Shown: piece by piece, positions 34,240 through 43,830 of the stretch
How the letters are laid out: each line of letters starts with the position of its first letter
Numbering within the stretch: the first letter of the stretch is position 1
Assembly (NCBI GenBank): GCA_027037055.1
Contig: JALWBR010000046.1
Location: forward strand, 1-59,309
Reading direction: 5' to 3'
Origin: Aquificales bacterium
GTDB lineage: Bacteria; Aquificota; Aquificia; Aquificales; Aquificaceae
Length of the DNA: 59,309 bases
Translations under genes and position numbers: made by a program
The notes under the pieces: model-generated
Databases searched by the model: none
Seen by the model: only the letters and a program-made list of their open reading frames with translations
What the model was told of the DNA's origin: nothing

Positions 34240-35109
34240 ATGGAACAGGAAAGGCATGCGGAGAAGTCCCGTGTAGTTGAGGAAGGTATATGGGTTGCGG
34301 GAGAAGCCTTAAAAAAGGCGCCGGATTTAAGAGGAGTGCCTACGGGTGTAGAAGGACTTGATGAGCTTTTTTATAAAGCTGAGATAAAGGACGGAAAGGT
34401 TGTAAAGAAGCCTCTTGGGGGCATACCCGCCTATGCGGTTGTGAATCTTACGGGTGTATCGGACACGGGTAAATCCCTTATGGTGGAACAGTACACGATA
34501 AAACAGGCAAGCAGAGGAGAAGCTGTAGCCTTTATAACGGTTGAAAGTCCCGCTCCCTTTGTTACCATGAGTCTTAAAGAAAGGGCTACCGCCATGGGTG
34601 TGGACTTTTCTGAGATAGAGGATAAGATAATTCTCATAGATGCGGCAAGCCATGCCTCCCTCAGGGAAAACCTTCCCAACTTATTTGCCACCCTTGCCTA
34701 TGCAATAAAGAATTATAAGGTTAGACATACGGTAATAGACTCCGTAACTGGACTTTATGAGGCAAAAGAGATGATGGCGAGGACTATTGTCAGACAGCTG
34801 TTTAACTTTATGAAGAAGTGGTATCAAACAGCCATATTCGTTTCACAGAAGAGGAGCGGTCATGAGGAATTGACAGCGGAGGCTGCAGGAGGTTATGCTG
34901 TAAGCCATATAGTTGATTGTTCCATGGTGCTTGCCAAGGAACTTATAACATCAAGGATAACCGCCAATTTGTATAAAAAAGAAATAGGGGAAATTGTCAG
35001 ATTGTTTAGAATAGATGGGTGCAGAATGTGCGGTCATGATACGAGGACACATTTTATGGAGATAACGGAGACTGGACTTGTTAAAATAGGTAAACCTATA
35101 GGACAATGA
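34240..35109 (+). CDS. KaiC-like RecA-fold ATPase, single domain
   Basis: A 289-residue ATPase of the KaiC/RAD55 type, more familiar in Archaea. Walker A GVSDTGKS is at residues 72-79, Walker B is HTVIDSV, and VSQKR and the sensor region VDCSMVLAKE follow. A short C-terminal tail carries CRMCGHDTRTHFME, a possible zinc or redox pair. I start at the ATG at 34240 with GGAGG five bases upstream, not the GTG at 34228. Its stop overlaps purH (ATGA). The role is unknown; signalling or DNA-related functions are both seen in the family. Confidence 0.8.
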   Translation: MEQERHAEKSRVVEEGIWVAGEALKKAPDLRGVPTGVEGLDELFYKAEIKDGKVVKKPLGGIPAYAVVNLTGVSDTGKSLMVEQYTIKQASRGEAVAFITVESPAPFVTMSLKERATAMGVDFSEIEDKIILIDAASHASLRENLPNLFATLAYAIKNYKVRHTVIDSVTGLYEAKEMMARTIVRQLFNFMKKWYQTAIFVSQKRSGHEELTAEAAGGYAVSHIVDCSMVLAKELITSRITANLYKKEIGEIVRLFRIDGCRMCGHDTRTHFMEITETGLVKIGKPIGQ

Positions 35110-36611
35110 GGGCAATAATATCCGTTTATTATAAAGAGGGTGTTGAGAAGATAGGGAAAGTATTGGCTGATTTAGGTTATGAAATAGTCTCAAGTGGAGG
35201 CACTTATGATTACCTCACTTCTAAAGGTATTCCAGCGGTTAGGGTAAGTGATATTACAGATTTTCCGGAGATATTGGACGGAAGGGTTAAGACTCTACAT
35301 CCCGTTATCCACGGAGGTATACTTGCACGGGAGAAGGACATACCCTCAATAAGGGATATGAACATAGAACCGGTTGATTTTGTGGTTGTTAATCTTTATC
35401 CCTTTGAGGAGAAGATGAAAGAGGGTTTACCCGAGGAGGAACTTATTGAGTTTATAGATATAGGCGGTCCAGCCCTTATAAGGGCATCAGCCAAAAACTT
35501 CCACAGGGTTACCGTAGTGACGGATCCTGCGGATTACGAATGGGTTGCGGAAAAAATAAGAAACGGATCCCTTACCCTTGAGGATAGGGCTTTTTTAGCC
35601 TACAAGGCTTTCTCCCTTACCGCTTACTATGACTCGCTTATAGCGGAGAAGATAAGGATTATATATGATGTAGAAATGTCTTCTTTTATGACACTTCCTA
35701 TGAAAAGGATAAGAACATTGAGATACGGCGAGAATCCGCATCAAAAGGGAGTTCTTTATGGAGATCCTTTTGAAGACATAGGTATTGCGAGGGTTCGTAT
35801 ATTACAGGGAAAAGAGATGTCTTTCAACAACTACCTTGATGCGGATAGTGCGGTAAAGGTGGTTTCAGAGCTTGCGGGGAAATCTTGTGTTATAGTTAAG
35901 CATAACAATCCTTGCGGTGTTGCTACTGCGGAAACTGTTGCTGATGCATTCAGAAGGGCAAGGGATGCGGATCCAGAATCCGCATTCGGAGGTATAACCG
36001 CCTTTAACGATACGGTTGACGGTGAAACAGCGGAAGAGCTTACTTCCATGTTTTTAGAAGTTATTGTTGCACCTGACTATGACGAAAACGCCTTGCAGAT
36101 CTTATCAAAAAAGAAGAATTTGAGGGTGCTTAAATACGATGGTATTCAGAGAAGCTATGATATTAAAAGGATAAGCGGAGGTTATCTTGTTCAGGACGAG
36201 GATGTTAAGCTGTTGGATGAATGGAAGATTGTGACTCAAAGGGAACCTTCTGAAGAGGAAAAGGAAGATCTTCTTTTTGCGTGGAAGGTATGCAAGTATG
36301 TTAAGTCAAATGCTGTTGTTATTGCCAAGGGGAAGCGGACCTTAGGTATAGGATCGGGCAATGTATCAAGGGTAGCCAGTTTAAAGTGTGCGGTTGAAAA
36401 GGCAATGCAGTTCGGTCATGATCTTAAGGGAGCGGTCTTGGCTTCCGATGGCTTTTTCCCTTTCAGGGACAGTATAGATTTTGCTGTTAAGTATGGTATA
36501 TCCTCAATAATACAGCCGGGTGGTTCAATAAGGGATGAGGAGGTTATAAGGGCTTGTAACGAGCATTATATATCAATGGTGTTTACGGGAACGAGACATT
36601 TCAGGCATTAA
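35106..36611 (+). CDS. purH: Bifunctional AICAR formyltransferase / IMP cyclohydrolase
   Basis: Last two steps of purine synthesis. The N-terminal cyclohydrolase domain (about 1-190) has SSGGTYDYL, DGRVKTLHPVIHGGIL and FIDIGGPALIRASAKN; the C-terminal transformylase has LRYGENPHQKG, NNYLDADSA and VIVKHNNPCGVA. Length (501) is near the usual 510-530. It overlaps the KaiC-like gene upstream and, by 4 bases, the converging yajC. Confidence 0.96.
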   Translation: MRAIISVYYKEGVEKIGKVLADLGYEIVSSGGTYDYLTSKGIPAVRVSDITDFPEILDGRVKTLHPVIHGGILAREKDIPSIRDMNIEPVDFVVVNLYPFEEKMKEGLPEEELIEFIDIGGPALIRASAKNFHRVTVVTDPADYEWVAEKIRNGSLTLEDRAFLAYKAFSLTAYYDSLIAEKIRIIYDVEMSSFMTLPMKRIRTLRYGENPHQKGVLYGDPFEDIGIARVRILQGKEMSFNNYLDADSAVKVVSELAGKSCVIVKHNNPCGVATAETVADAFRRARDADPESAFGGITAFNDTVDGETAEELTSMFLEVIVAPDYDENALQILSKKKNLRVLKYDGIQRSYDIKRISGGYLVQDEDVKLLDEWKIVTQREPSEEEKEDLLFAWKVCKYVKSNAVVIAKGKRTLGIGSGNVSRVASLKCAVEKAMQFGHDLKGAVLASDGFFPFRDSIDFAVKYGISSIIQPGGSIRDEEVIRACNEHYISMVFTGTRHFRH

Positions 36612-36970
36612 TCCTTTTCTTGGGAAGGCTGATAAGAAGAGATAGCTTCTTTTGAAAAGGTTATCCTTGTATTGGCATCCACCTTCAAGGTAACCGTTTT
36701 ATCTCCTATCTCCGTGATAGTACCCCATATACCCGATGATGTTATAACCTTATCTCCCTTTTTCAGATTTGCCAAGAATTCTTGATGTCTCTTTCTTTGC
36801 TTTTGCTGGGGTCTTATTATAAGGAAATAGAACATGGCAAATATTCCCACGAAGAAGAGTATCTGAAAGAGGATTGCCACAACTGGATTGCCTTTCTGTG
36901 TGGTTTCTTGGGCAAGAGAAAAACTTACAATTATCGCAGAAAGTAAAAGTATATTTACTAACATGGTCAC
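36608..36970 (-). CDS. yajC: Preprotein translocase subunit YajC
   Basis: Small membrane partner of SecDF. The 120-residue protein has an N-terminal hydrophobic segment, a second one at about 27-50 (FQILFFVGIFAMFYFLIIRPQQKQRKRH, quoted in part by its RPQQKQ end), then a basic domain with GDKVITSSGIWGTI and VDANTRITFSKEAI, all typical. It is the last gene of the minus-strand run nfi-kdsC-lptC-lptA-HU-yajC. Confidence 0.93.
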   Translation of the reverse strand: MTMLVNILLLSAIIVSFSLAQETTQKGNPVVAILFQILFFVGIFAMFYFLIIRPQQKQRKRHQEFLANLKKGDKVITSSGIWGTITEIGDKTVTLKVDANTRITFSKEAISSYQPSQEKD

Positions 36971-36982
36971 CTCCGTCTGAGA

Positions 36983-37267
36983 TCAGGATTTTTTGCTGTT
37001 TAGAGCTTTTTTCATAAGCTTACCCATTCTGAAGTAGGGGACATACTTTTCCTCAACAAACATCTCCTCCCCTGTCCTCGGATTTCTTATAAAGCGTGAG
37101 GGTCTTCTCTTTAATCTAAAGGAGCCAAGCCCCCTTATCTCTACCTTTTCGCCCCTTGCTATGGCTTTGGTTATCTCTTCAAACATTAGGTCAACAACCT
37201 TTTTAACTTCTTTCTTTGAAATCTTAAGATCCTCCGCCACCTTATTCACTATGTCCAGCTTTTTCAT
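36983..37267 (-). CDS. HU/IHF-family DNA-binding protein
   Basis: Nucleoid protein of 94 residues that bends DNA. It has the helical dimer base (1-40), EIRGLGSFRLKRRPSRFIRNPRTGEE with the RNPRTGE DNA-inserting arm, and a basic tail. The start lies inside the 3' end of lptA (26-base overlap) behind a GAGGTGGG site. Whether it is the main HU or an IHF-like subunit cannot be told. Confidence 0.92.
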   Translation of the reverse strand: MKKLDIVNKVAEDLKISKKEVKKVVDLMFEEITKAIARGEKVEIRGLGSFRLKRRPSRFIRNPRTGEEMFVEEKYVPYFRMGKLMKKALNSKKS

Positions 37268-37697
37268 CGCCCACCTCTTCCGCGTAGAAGGTTTTTACCC
37301 TTCCGCCCATCCCTCTTGCAACAGCCCTTCCCGAATCCACATAGTATGTTATCTCTTCCGCTTCAATGAAATTCTTACCTTCCTCTATCCTCGCTTTACC
37401 TTTAAGAATTATAACATTTTTGGTCATGTCATGAATTATTTCTTTGGCTGTCGCCTTTCTGTTGTCTTCCTTATAAACCGCATTACCCTCCGCCATAACC
37501 TTTTCCGCTTTACCCTTTTCACCAAGGAATATGATTATCTTATCCGCTTTTAGGATGCCCTTTCCCCTTTTTAGGATTGCATTGCCTTCATATATCATCT
37601 TATTTCCCTCATAAACCAAGGAGTCAGCCTCTACGGAGATGGCTTGGGCTAACAGGGGACTTATAAGCATAAACAGACTAATCAGTATATACCGCAT
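37242..37697 (-). CDS. lptA: LptA/OstA-like periplasmic LPS transport protein
   Basis: Periplasmic bridge protein carrying lipopolysaccharide to the outer membrane. The 151-residue protein has a signal peptide (1-19, ending AQAIS) and OstA repeats (EADSLVYEGNKMIYEGNA, VMAEGNAVY). It sits between lptC (20-base overlap) and the HU gene, the classical kdsC-lptC-lptA order. Its presence, with LptC and KdsC, points to a real LPS outer membrane. Confidence 0.88.
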   Translation of the reverse strand: MRYILISLFMLISPLLAQAISVEADSLVYEGNKMIYEGNAILKRGKGILKADKIIIFLGEKGKAEKVMAEGNAVYKEDNRKATAKEIIHDMTKNVIILKGKARIEEGKNFIEAEEITYYVDSGRAVARGMGGRVKTFYAEEVGDEKAGHSE

Positions 37698-38172
37698 CCG
37701 CCCTTTTTATTATAGCCCTGAACGGATTAAGGTACAGGGTGAAACCCTCGCCCTGGATTGTATGACCGTTCCTCATTATTTTGATCTTTCCGTCACCTTT
37801 GAGTATGTTTCTGTTCATATCAAGAAACATCTCATCCGTTTCCGCTCTGAAGTTTTCCCCTATTATTTTTATGTTACCTTCTACCCTTCCCGTCTTCTTT
37901 ACCCTATCAACTTCAGCAAAGTCCGCATTTATAGTGTAACCGTCAAGGGTTAAAGACGGCTTACCAAAGTAAACCACGGGTTCCTCTATATTAAGACTGT
38001 CTCCCTTTACCGTCCATTCCATTCCTCCCTTTCCGAATACTTTTATCTCAATATTGACAGCTTCATTAATATGCTCTTCGCCCTTAAGATTTTCTATACT
38101 GAGGTTGTTGACAGCGGTGCTTATAATTGCCACTATAAAAAGTATTATCAGATTAAAAACTAAGGGCATCAT
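37678..38172 (-). CDS. lptC: LptC-like LPS export protein
   Basis: Inner-membrane-anchored partner of LptBFG that hands LPS to LptA. The 164-residue protein has one N-terminal membrane helix (4-21) and a beta-jellyroll-like remainder with repeated GK/G-V-E-G-N strands (TGRVEGNIKIIGENFRAET). The call rests on this layout plus position between kdsC and lptA, since the family diverges quickly. Confidence 0.82.
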   Translation of the reverse strand: MMPLVFNLIILFIVAIISTAVNNLSIENLKGEEHINEAVNIEIKVFGKGGMEWTVKGDSLNIEEPVVYFGKPSLTLDGYTINADFAEVDRVKKTGRVEGNIKIIGENFRAETDEMFLDMNRNILKGDGKIKIMRNGHTIQGEGFTLYLNPFRAIIKRADAVYTD

Positions 38173-38696
38173 TTCATAAACTCTTTAATCAAATCCTCAA
38201 AGTCCCCCCTTAATTTTAATATAAACTCAACCGCTTCCCTTACAGCCCCCTTTCCACCTTCGCTTCTTGTCGTATATACAGCTATGTTTTTAACCTCTTC
38301 CACCGCGTCCGCAACCGCTATGGGAAAACCCACCCTTTTCATAACGGGTATATCAACATAGTCATCTCCCATATAGGCTATCTCCTCATATTTTAGGGAA
38401 TTTTCTTTTACTATGTCCTCAAGGGCTTCTATCTTCTTTTCATTACCCGTATAAACCCTTTCTATTCCCAGATCCTTCAGCCTTTTGTGTAAGGGATGAG
38501 AGTTCCTTGCTGATACAACGCCCACCTCTATACCCGCTTTACGAAGCAGTTTTATACCAAGCCCGTCCTTAACATTGAACACCTTTATCTCTTCCCCTTC
38601 CTTTGTGTAAAAGAGGGATCCGTCTGTCATAACACCGTCCACATCCAAAAGAAACATCTTTATTTTTCTTGCCCTTTCCTCAATTGAAGGATTCAT
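38169..38696 (-). CDS. kdsC: KDO 8-phosphate phosphatase
   Basis: HAD phosphatase that releases KDO for LPS core synthesis. The 175-residue protein has the catalytic DVDGVMTDG (nucleophile Asp18), VVSARNS and the metal-binding [14 protein letters not shown], with the short cap of subclass C0. It overlaps nfi and lptC by 4 bases on either side. Confidence 0.93.
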   Translation of the reverse strand: MNPSIEERARKIKMFLLDVDGVMTDGSLFYTKEGEEIKVFNVKDGLGIKLLRKAGIEVGVVSARNSHPLHKRLKDLGIERVYTGNEKKIEALEDIVKENSLKYEEIAYMGDDYVDIPVMKRVGFPIAVADAVEEVKNIAVYTTRSEGGKGAVREAVEFILKLRGDFEDLIKEFMK

Positions 38697-39349
38697 TTTA
38701 TATAACCCCTTCTTACCTTCTGAAGCAGATTGTGGGCTAATCTCGTGGGTTCTGGTATTCTATAAATGGAAGTTTTAAGAACAAGGTCTATGGATGTTTT
38801 TAAAGATATCCTGTGACCCACGGATACAAATACGGGTGCGGTATTTTCCTTTGTTCTAACAACAGCTCCGACAATGTCGCCCTTGTATCTCAAATAGGAG
38901 AAGCTTCCCCTTTCTGGGGGAGGTTCCTTGTAATATCCGAAAAGTTTAGTTTTTGCTACACCGACACTTACACTGCCCGTTTCAACACCGAAATGGGACG
39001 CTATACCGCATCCCCTGGGATGGGCTGTACCTTGTCCGTCAATAAAATATACATCCGGTTTCATCTTAGCCTTTTCATGGAGCTGTTTCAATAAGGGCAG
39101 TTCTCTGAAGGCTAAGAAGGTGGGTATATAAGGAAATCTGACCTCATCTTCTATCACCTCGGTATATACGGGCTTAAGAGTGTTGATATCAATTATCACG
39201 ATACTTGCCCAAGCCCTTGTGGGTGTTGTTTCAAGGTCCTCAAAGGTTATATCCATTCCCCCTATGTATCTTACTTTTTGGAAATCATCCTTTTTTATTA
39301 CCTTTTTTGCACAATTGATTTGGATAGCCTTTAGTTTTTCTATTTCCAT
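38693..39349 (-). CDS. nfi: Endonuclease V (deoxyinosine repair)
   Basis: Cuts DNA next to deoxyinosine, the product of adenine deamination, a useful activity at high temperature. The 218-residue protein has the metal-site Asp in [41 protein letters not shown] and the late GHRISL. It heads the kdsC/lpt operon, an unusual partnership, and diverges from the FUN14 gene with only 20 bases between starts. Confidence 0.93.
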   Translation of the reverse strand: MEIEKLKAIQINCAKKVIKKDDFQKVRYIGGMDITFEDLETTPTRAWASIVIIDINTLKPVYTEVIEDEVRFPYIPTFLAFRELPLLKQLHEKAKMKPDVYFIDGQGTAHPRGCGIASHFGVETGSVSVGVAKTKLFGYYKEPPPERGSFSYLRYKGDIVGAVVRTKENTAPVFVSVGHRISLKTSIDLVLKTSIYRIPEPTRLAHNLLQKVRRGYIK

Positions 39350-39369
39350 TTCAATTATAATTTTACCTT

Positions 39370-39651
39370 GTGAATTTGATGTATGATATCGGTTACGGAG
39401 CCATAGTGGGTTTTGCGGTAGGATTTGCCCTTAAAAGGATATTTAAATTTTTTGTTTTAATAACGGGTGTTTATATTCTGTCACTGATATATCTTTCGGA
39501 AAAAGGAATAATAAGTGTAAACTGGGAGGTTATACACAACTATTTTAATCTGTCTTTGATTTCCTTCGGGGATTTGATAGAGAAGACTATTAATGCTTTT
39601 GCCTTCTCTGGTGCTTTTGTGGGTGGTTTTTTAATCGGTTTAAGGGTATGA
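39370..39651 (+). CDS. FUN14-family small membrane protein
   Basis: A 93-residue membrane protein with the FUN14 layout: [17 protein letters not shown], a membrane helix, [15 protein letters not shown] and a C-terminal [10 protein letters not shown]. Its role in prokaryotes is unknown. The start is GTG at 39370 or ATG at 39379 (MYDIGYG); no clear ribosome site helps. It is followed 12 bases later by the NSS transporter. Confidence 0.75.
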   Translation: MNLMYDIGYGAIVGFAVGFALKRIFKFFVLITGVYILSLIYLSEKGIISVNWEVIHNYFNLSLISFGDLIEKTINAFAFSGAFVGGFLIGLRV

Positions 39652-39663
39652 TAATATATTCCA

Positions 39664-41202
39664 ATGCCTGCAAGGGGTAGGGAAACCTGGACAACCCGTA
39701 TAGGTCTAATCCTCGCAATGGCGGGTAATGCGGTAGGTCTGGGTAATTTCCTTAGATTTCCCGTTCAGGCTGCGGAGAACGGAGGGGGCGCATTTATGAT
39801 CCCTTACATAATAGCCTTCCTTCTTATAGGCATACCCTTGATGTGGGTGGAGTGGGCTATAGGAAGATACGGCGGTTCAAGGGGTCATGGCACGACGCCC
39901 GCCATATTTTCTCTGCTATGGAAAAGCAAAATATCTCCTTTCATAGGCGTTTTAGGATTATGGATCCCCCTCGTAGTTGTTATATACTACATCTATATAG
40001 AATCTTGGACGCTCGGCTATGCCATTTATTTTTTGCTCGGCCTTAATCCGCAAATACCAGCGGATTTCAGTACCCCTGAAGAAGCCTTAAAACCTTTCAG
40101 CGAGTTTCACAGCCGTTATGTGGGAGAGGGGGAAGTTTTTGTTAAACCTTCCTTGAAGGCTTATATTTTTTTCCTCATAACCTTCGTTATTAATTTGTTT
40201 ATACTCTACAGGGGTGTAAGCAGGGGAATAGAAGCCTTTGCAAAGATAGCTTTGCCTACCCTTTTTATTCTCGCAGTGATACTCGTTGTTCGTGTTTTGC
40301 TTATAGAAACTCCGAACGGTACTGCAATGGACGGCTTGAATTTCCTTTGGTATCCGGATTTTTCAGCCTTAGCGGATCCCCAGATATGGATTGCCGCTGC
40401 GGGTCAAATATTTTTTACTCTAAGCTTGGGATTTGGAGCTATAGTCACTTATGCTTCCTATGTTAAGAGGAATCAGGATATAACCCTTAGTGGTCTAACC
40501 GCTTCAACCATAAATGAAACAGCGGAGGTAATACTCGGTGGATCCCTTGTCATACCTGCTGCCATAGCCTTCTTCGGGGTCAGTAATGCGGTTGCCATAG
40601 CGGAATCAGGTGCCTTTACCCTCGGTTTTATGAGCTTGCCCGCCATATTCTCAGGTATGAGCGGGGGTCAGTTTCTCGGTTTTCTGTGGTTTTTCTTACT
40701 CTTCTTTGCGGGTTTAACTTCATCCATAGCATTGATGCAACCTGTTATTGCCTTTTTTGAGGATGAGTATCAGCTGTCCCGTAAGGCTTCCGTAACCATA
40801 ACGGGACTTATAGTATTTGTAAGCGCCCATTTAGTCATATTTACAAAGAAATCTCTTAATGAAATGGACTTCTGGGCGGGTACCATCGGTGTTGTAATTT
40901 TTGGTCTTATTGAGCTTATACTTTTCATGTGGATATTCGGAGGTAAAAGGGCGTGGAAGGAGATAAACAGGGGAGGAATAATAAGGGTTCCGAGGTTTTT
41001 CTATTTTGTTATAAGGTATATAACACCCGCCTACCTTATTATCCTTATAGGTGTATGGGGTTATTCTTATTTGCCCACATATTTAAAGGAAAAAGGACCG
41101 GATGTGTGGCTTGCCAGGGGTTATATAATCTTTTTATTCTGTATATTGGCTCTGTTAGTCTTCCTTTCAAAGAAAAGGCGGAGGCTTGAGGTTGAAGGGT
41201 AG
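39664..41202 (+). CDS. Sodium-dependent NSS-family transporter (MetP-like)
   Basis: Secondary transporter using the sodium gradient to import an amino acid or related solute. The 512-residue protein has 12 membrane segments and the NSS motif [25 protein letters not shown] near residue 10, AAENGGGAF and [15 protein letters not shown]. The tiny gene that overlaps its end resembles MetS, the small subunit of methionine/alanine transporter MetPS, so a MetP-like function is likely. The exact substrate is not visible. Confidence 0.9.
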   Translation: MPARGRETWTTRIGLILAMAGNAVGLGNFLRFPVQAAENGGGAFMIPYIIAFLLIGIPLMWVEWAIGRYGGSRGHGTTPAIFSLLWKSKISPFIGVLGLWIPLVVVIYYIYIESWTLGYAIYFLLGLNPQIPADFSTPEEALKPFSEFHSRYVGEGEVFVKPSLKAYIFFLITFVINLFILYRGVSRGIEAFAKIALPTLFILAVILVVRVLLIETPNGTAMDGLNFLWYPDFSALADPQIWIAAAGQIFFTLSLGFGAIVTYASYVKRNQDITLSGLTASTINETAEVILGGSLVIPAAIAFFGVSNAVAIAESGAFTLGFMSLPAIFSGMSGGQFLGFLWFFLLFFAGLTSSIALMQPVIAFFEDEYQLSRKASVTITGLIVFVSAHLVIFTKKSLNEMDFWAGTIGVVIFGLIELILFMWIFGGKRAWKEINRGGIIRVPRFFYFVIRYITPAYLIILIGVWGYSYLPTYLKEKGPDVWLARGYIIFLFCILALLVFLSKKRRRLEVEG

Positions 41203-41353
41203 TGCCCTTTTGTTTATGATCCTCTCATGGCTTATTATATGGGGGTTGCTTGTTTTTTGCTTTACCTTGCTTTTCACTAAGGGTGAGGAGGTAATTGAAA
41301 GGTTTACCTCAAAGCGTGAAGAATTTGCAGATGATGAAGAGGAAATTACTTGA
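41192..41353 (+). CDS. MetS-like small subunit of NSS transporter
   Basis: A 53-residue protein with one strong N-terminal membrane helix ([20 protein letters not shown]) and an acidic tail (DDEEEIT). It starts with TTG at 41192, seven bases after a GGAGG site that lies inside the transporter gene, and overlaps that gene by 11 bases. Size, topology and position match MetS proteins that accompany NSS transporters. The end overlaps the converging tsaB by 8 bases. Confidence 0.78.
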   Translation: MKGSALLFMILSWLIIWGLLVFCFTLLFTKGEEVIERFTSKREEFADDEEEIT

Positions 41354-41927
41354 TATATACGGGTTCTAATTTAAATACATCCTCTCCTTCTTTAAAATCT
41401 TTAAGCTTTTCGTAGGCGTACATACCTCCGAAGGCTGAGAATGGAAAGAAGGGAAGGACTATATTGCTTTTGCATATTCTATCTTGCCAGAAGGGAAGGG
41501 TTATTCCCATACCATCTATATCTTCTCCTTTATATATTTTTATTTCGGATATTTTATCCTCTTCCGCTATCCTGTAGATGATATGGGAGCTTACCTTAAG
41601 ATAAGGTATCTTGGGATAGTCTGAATGTGTATATCTTGCAAGTATTTCAAGATTTTCGTAAGAGACAACAGGTCTGTCGTATAAATAAGCCCATGTTTTT
41701 ACAAAGGTTATACCTATTCTTAAAGATGTTAGATAACCTACACCCCTTGACACCGCAAAGGCGGAGAATTCTGATATGTCTATGTTTAGTTCTTCAAGTA
41801 GCTTTGGCATGTTTTCTAAGGTTTTTTTGTCCGTGTGTAGATAATGAAGGAGTTCTAACTTTCCGTTGCATATTACCGATATATTTGTAAAGGCAAAGGA
41901 TGTGTCTATTGAAAGTATTTTAAACAT
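41346..41927 (-). CDS. tsaB: TsaB-like protein of t6A tRNA modification
   Basis: Probable partner of TsaD in making threonylcarbamoyladenosine at tRNA position 37. The 193-residue protein has the ASKHA-type start ILSIDTSFAFTNISV and the region SRGVGYLTSLRIG, which corresponds to the usual GPGSFTGLRIG but is clearly degenerate. The rest is divergent. It starts 8 bases inside the end of the MBL gene. Identification is good but not certain. Confidence 0.7.
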   Translation of the reverse strand: MFKILSIDTSFAFTNISVICNGKLELLHYLHTDKKTLENMPKLLEELNIDISEFSAFAVSRGVGYLTSLRIGITFVKTWAYLYDRPVVSYENLEILARYTHSDYPKIPYLKVSSHIIYRIAEEDKISEIKIYKGEDIDGMGITLPFWQDRICKSNIVLPFFPFSAFGGMYAYEKLKDFKEGEDVFKLEPVYIK

Positions 41928-42684
41928 TTATGTAATCCCCGTCTTTAAGGACGGTAATGTGAGGTAGTTTTTCTTCAATCTCCTGGGTTACTTCATTATA
42001 GCAGAAGGGTTTTATATGCATTGCATATATTTTAATATCTTCCCTTTTCAGATTTTCCATATCTTCTTTCAAGGTTTCGGGTGTGTTGTGTTTGCTTGCC
42101 AAGGCTATATCATCCATGTAGGAAGGGAAGGACACATCCGTTATAACCGCCTTGATCCTTGAATCTTTGTTTACTATTTCCCAGGTTTTACTATTCTTGT
42201 AGGTATCACCGGTAAACAGTATAGCCCTATCTCCCCTGTATATTATGTAACTCAGGGCTTTCACCGAGTGATTGCTTTCGTAGGGGTATATCTTCATATC
42301 TTCAAGATTAAAGCTTCTTCCCGGTTTTATATCAATGTAGTTTATGGCATAGTCAGAAGTTTTAAGGAGTCTTATGGAGCTGAATTCGGGCCAAATATCC
42401 CAGTTCATTATGTGGTTTTTGAGTGCATCAAGCGTTTCTTTATGTCCGTAAATATTAAGGGGTTTTGTCCTTTCTTTAAAGGTGAAATCTATAAGGAATG
42501 CTATGTCTATAATATGATCAAGGTGGGCGTGGGTAAGTAGTATGTTGTCTATTTTTATACAGTCTTTACCGAGCCCTTCTATTATGTTACCCGCATCTAT
42601 GAGGGTCTTCTCTGATAGTTGAATACATGTGCTTTTCATATTCTTGAATATGCTTCCGTGGGACCCCAATATTTTTATTTCCAT
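41920..42684 (-). CDS. Metallo-beta-lactamase hydrolase, cyclic-nucleotide PDE class II-like
   Basis: A 254-residue MBL-fold hydrolase. The zinc motif H-x-H-x-D-H is at 52-57 (HAHLDH), with more ligands in ESNHSVKAL, LFTGDTY and the C-terminal MHIKPF. The sequence around the metal site resembles class II cAMP phosphodiesterases more than glyoxalases or RNase Z. It ends one base before the start of the HD-GYP gene's stop region on the same strand, and lies near a nucleotide cyclase, which supports the reading. The substrate is inferred. Confidence 0.72.
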   Translation of the reverse strand: MEIKILGSHGSIFKNMKSTCIQLSEKTLIDAGNIIEGLGKDCIKIDNILLTHAHLDHIIDIAFLIDFTFKERTKPLNIYGHKETLDALKNHIMNWDIWPEFSSIRLLKTSDYAINYIDIKPGRSFNLEDMKIYPYESNHSVKALSYIIYRGDRAILFTGDTYKNSKTWEIVNKDSRIKAVITDVSFPSYMDDIALASKHNTPETLKEDMENLKREDIKIYAMHIKPFCYNEVTQEIEEKLPHITVLKDGDYINV

Positions 42685-42685
42685 A

Positions 42686-43774
42686 CTAATCTCCGTATCT
42701 TTCCTTTATCCTTAAAACCTCATCCATATTTTCAATAAGTATATCCGCAAATTCAGGATCAAAGATCTTTCCCCTGTTTTCTTTTACAAAATCTATAACC
42801 TTCTCAATGGGCCAAGGTTCCTTGTAGGGTCTTTTTGATGTAAGGGCATCAAATACATCCGCAACCGTCGTCATTCTACTGAATGGATTTATTTCCTTTC
42901 CTTTTTTGCCATGCGGATAACCCTTTCCGTCCCATCTTTCATGATGTTCCAAGGCTATAATTGCAGCCATCTGTAGCAACTCACTTTCACTATCTTTTAG
43001 GATCTCATAACCTATTAGTGTGTGCTTTTTCATTATCTCCCATTCTTTTTCATCAAGTCTGCCCGGTTTTGTTAGGATTGAATCTGGAATACCTATCTTT
43101 CCTATGTCGTGCATGGGTGATGCTATCATAACATTTTCGCAGTCTTCCTTTCTGTAGCCTGACTTTTCTGCTATTAATCTTGTTATTAATCCTATCCTAA
43201 TTATGTGGTTGTATGTTTCCGGATCCTTGTATTCCGCAGCGTAGGATAGTCTAAGAACCGCTTCCTTATAAGCGTCATAGATTTTTTTATAAAGCAACGA
43301 ATTTTCAATAACCGATGCGGCATAAGCACCTATGAATGTAAACAGTTCAACATCTTCCTTACTGAAGGTACCTTCTTTTTTGTTTATTGCTTCAAACACA
43401 CCCAATATGTTTCCCTTTTTGTCATAAAGGGGAATGGCGAGAATATTCCTCGTTTTGTAACCGGTAGTCATATCAATTTCCTTGTTGAATCTCGGATCCT
43501 TGTAGGCATCGTGTATTACAAGTGTTTTCCCCGTAGTGGCTACAAAGCCTGCTATACCCTTATCCGCTGGTATTTTTATCCTTGAGACGCCGTGGGCTAC
43601 CTTTGTCCACAGTTCTTTTTTTTCTTTATTGAGTAGGAAAATACTGCATCTATCTACTTCAAGCAGATCCCTTGAAAGGTCAGATAACATTATAAGCAAT
43701 TTGTCCGTATCCCGTTCTTCACTTATAATCTCAGCCGCTTGAAGAAGCCTTTTTAACTTATCAAATTCTTTCAC
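42686..43774 (-). CDS. GAF / HD-GYP phosphodiesterase
   Basis: A 362-residue signalling protein. A GAF sensor domain spans about 20-165 and an HD-GYP domain about 170-355. Key residues are present: HD at 222-223 (MHDIGKIGIPD), HH at 277-278 and GYP at 285-287 in DGKGYP, so it should hydrolyse cyclic di-GMP or a related cyclic dinucleotide. The MBL phosphodiesterase-like gene follows after one base. The gene diverges from the subtilase-cyclase operon across 56 bases. Confidence 0.9.
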   Translation of the reverse strand: MKEFDKLKRLLQAAEIISEERDTDKLLIMLSDLSRDLLEVDRCSIFLLNKEKKELWTKVAHGVSRIKIPADKGIAGFVATTGKTLVIHDAYKDPRFNKEIDMTTGYKTRNILAIPLYDKKGNILGVFEAINKKEGTFSKEDVELFTFIGAYAASVIENSLLYKKIYDAYKEAVLRLSYAAEYKDPETYNHIIRIGLITRLIAEKSGYRKEDCENVMIASPMHDIGKIGIPDSILTKPGRLDEKEWEIMKKHTLIGYEILKDSESELLQMAAIIALEHHERWDGKGYPHGKKGKEINPFSRMTTVADVFDALTSKRPYKEPWPIEKVIDFVKENRGKIFDPEFADILIENMDEVLRIKERYGD

Positions 43775-43830
43775 ATCGGTAAAAGTACCTGTCCCTTTAT
43801 TTTAGTCCATATTATCCTATAAGTATAGAT

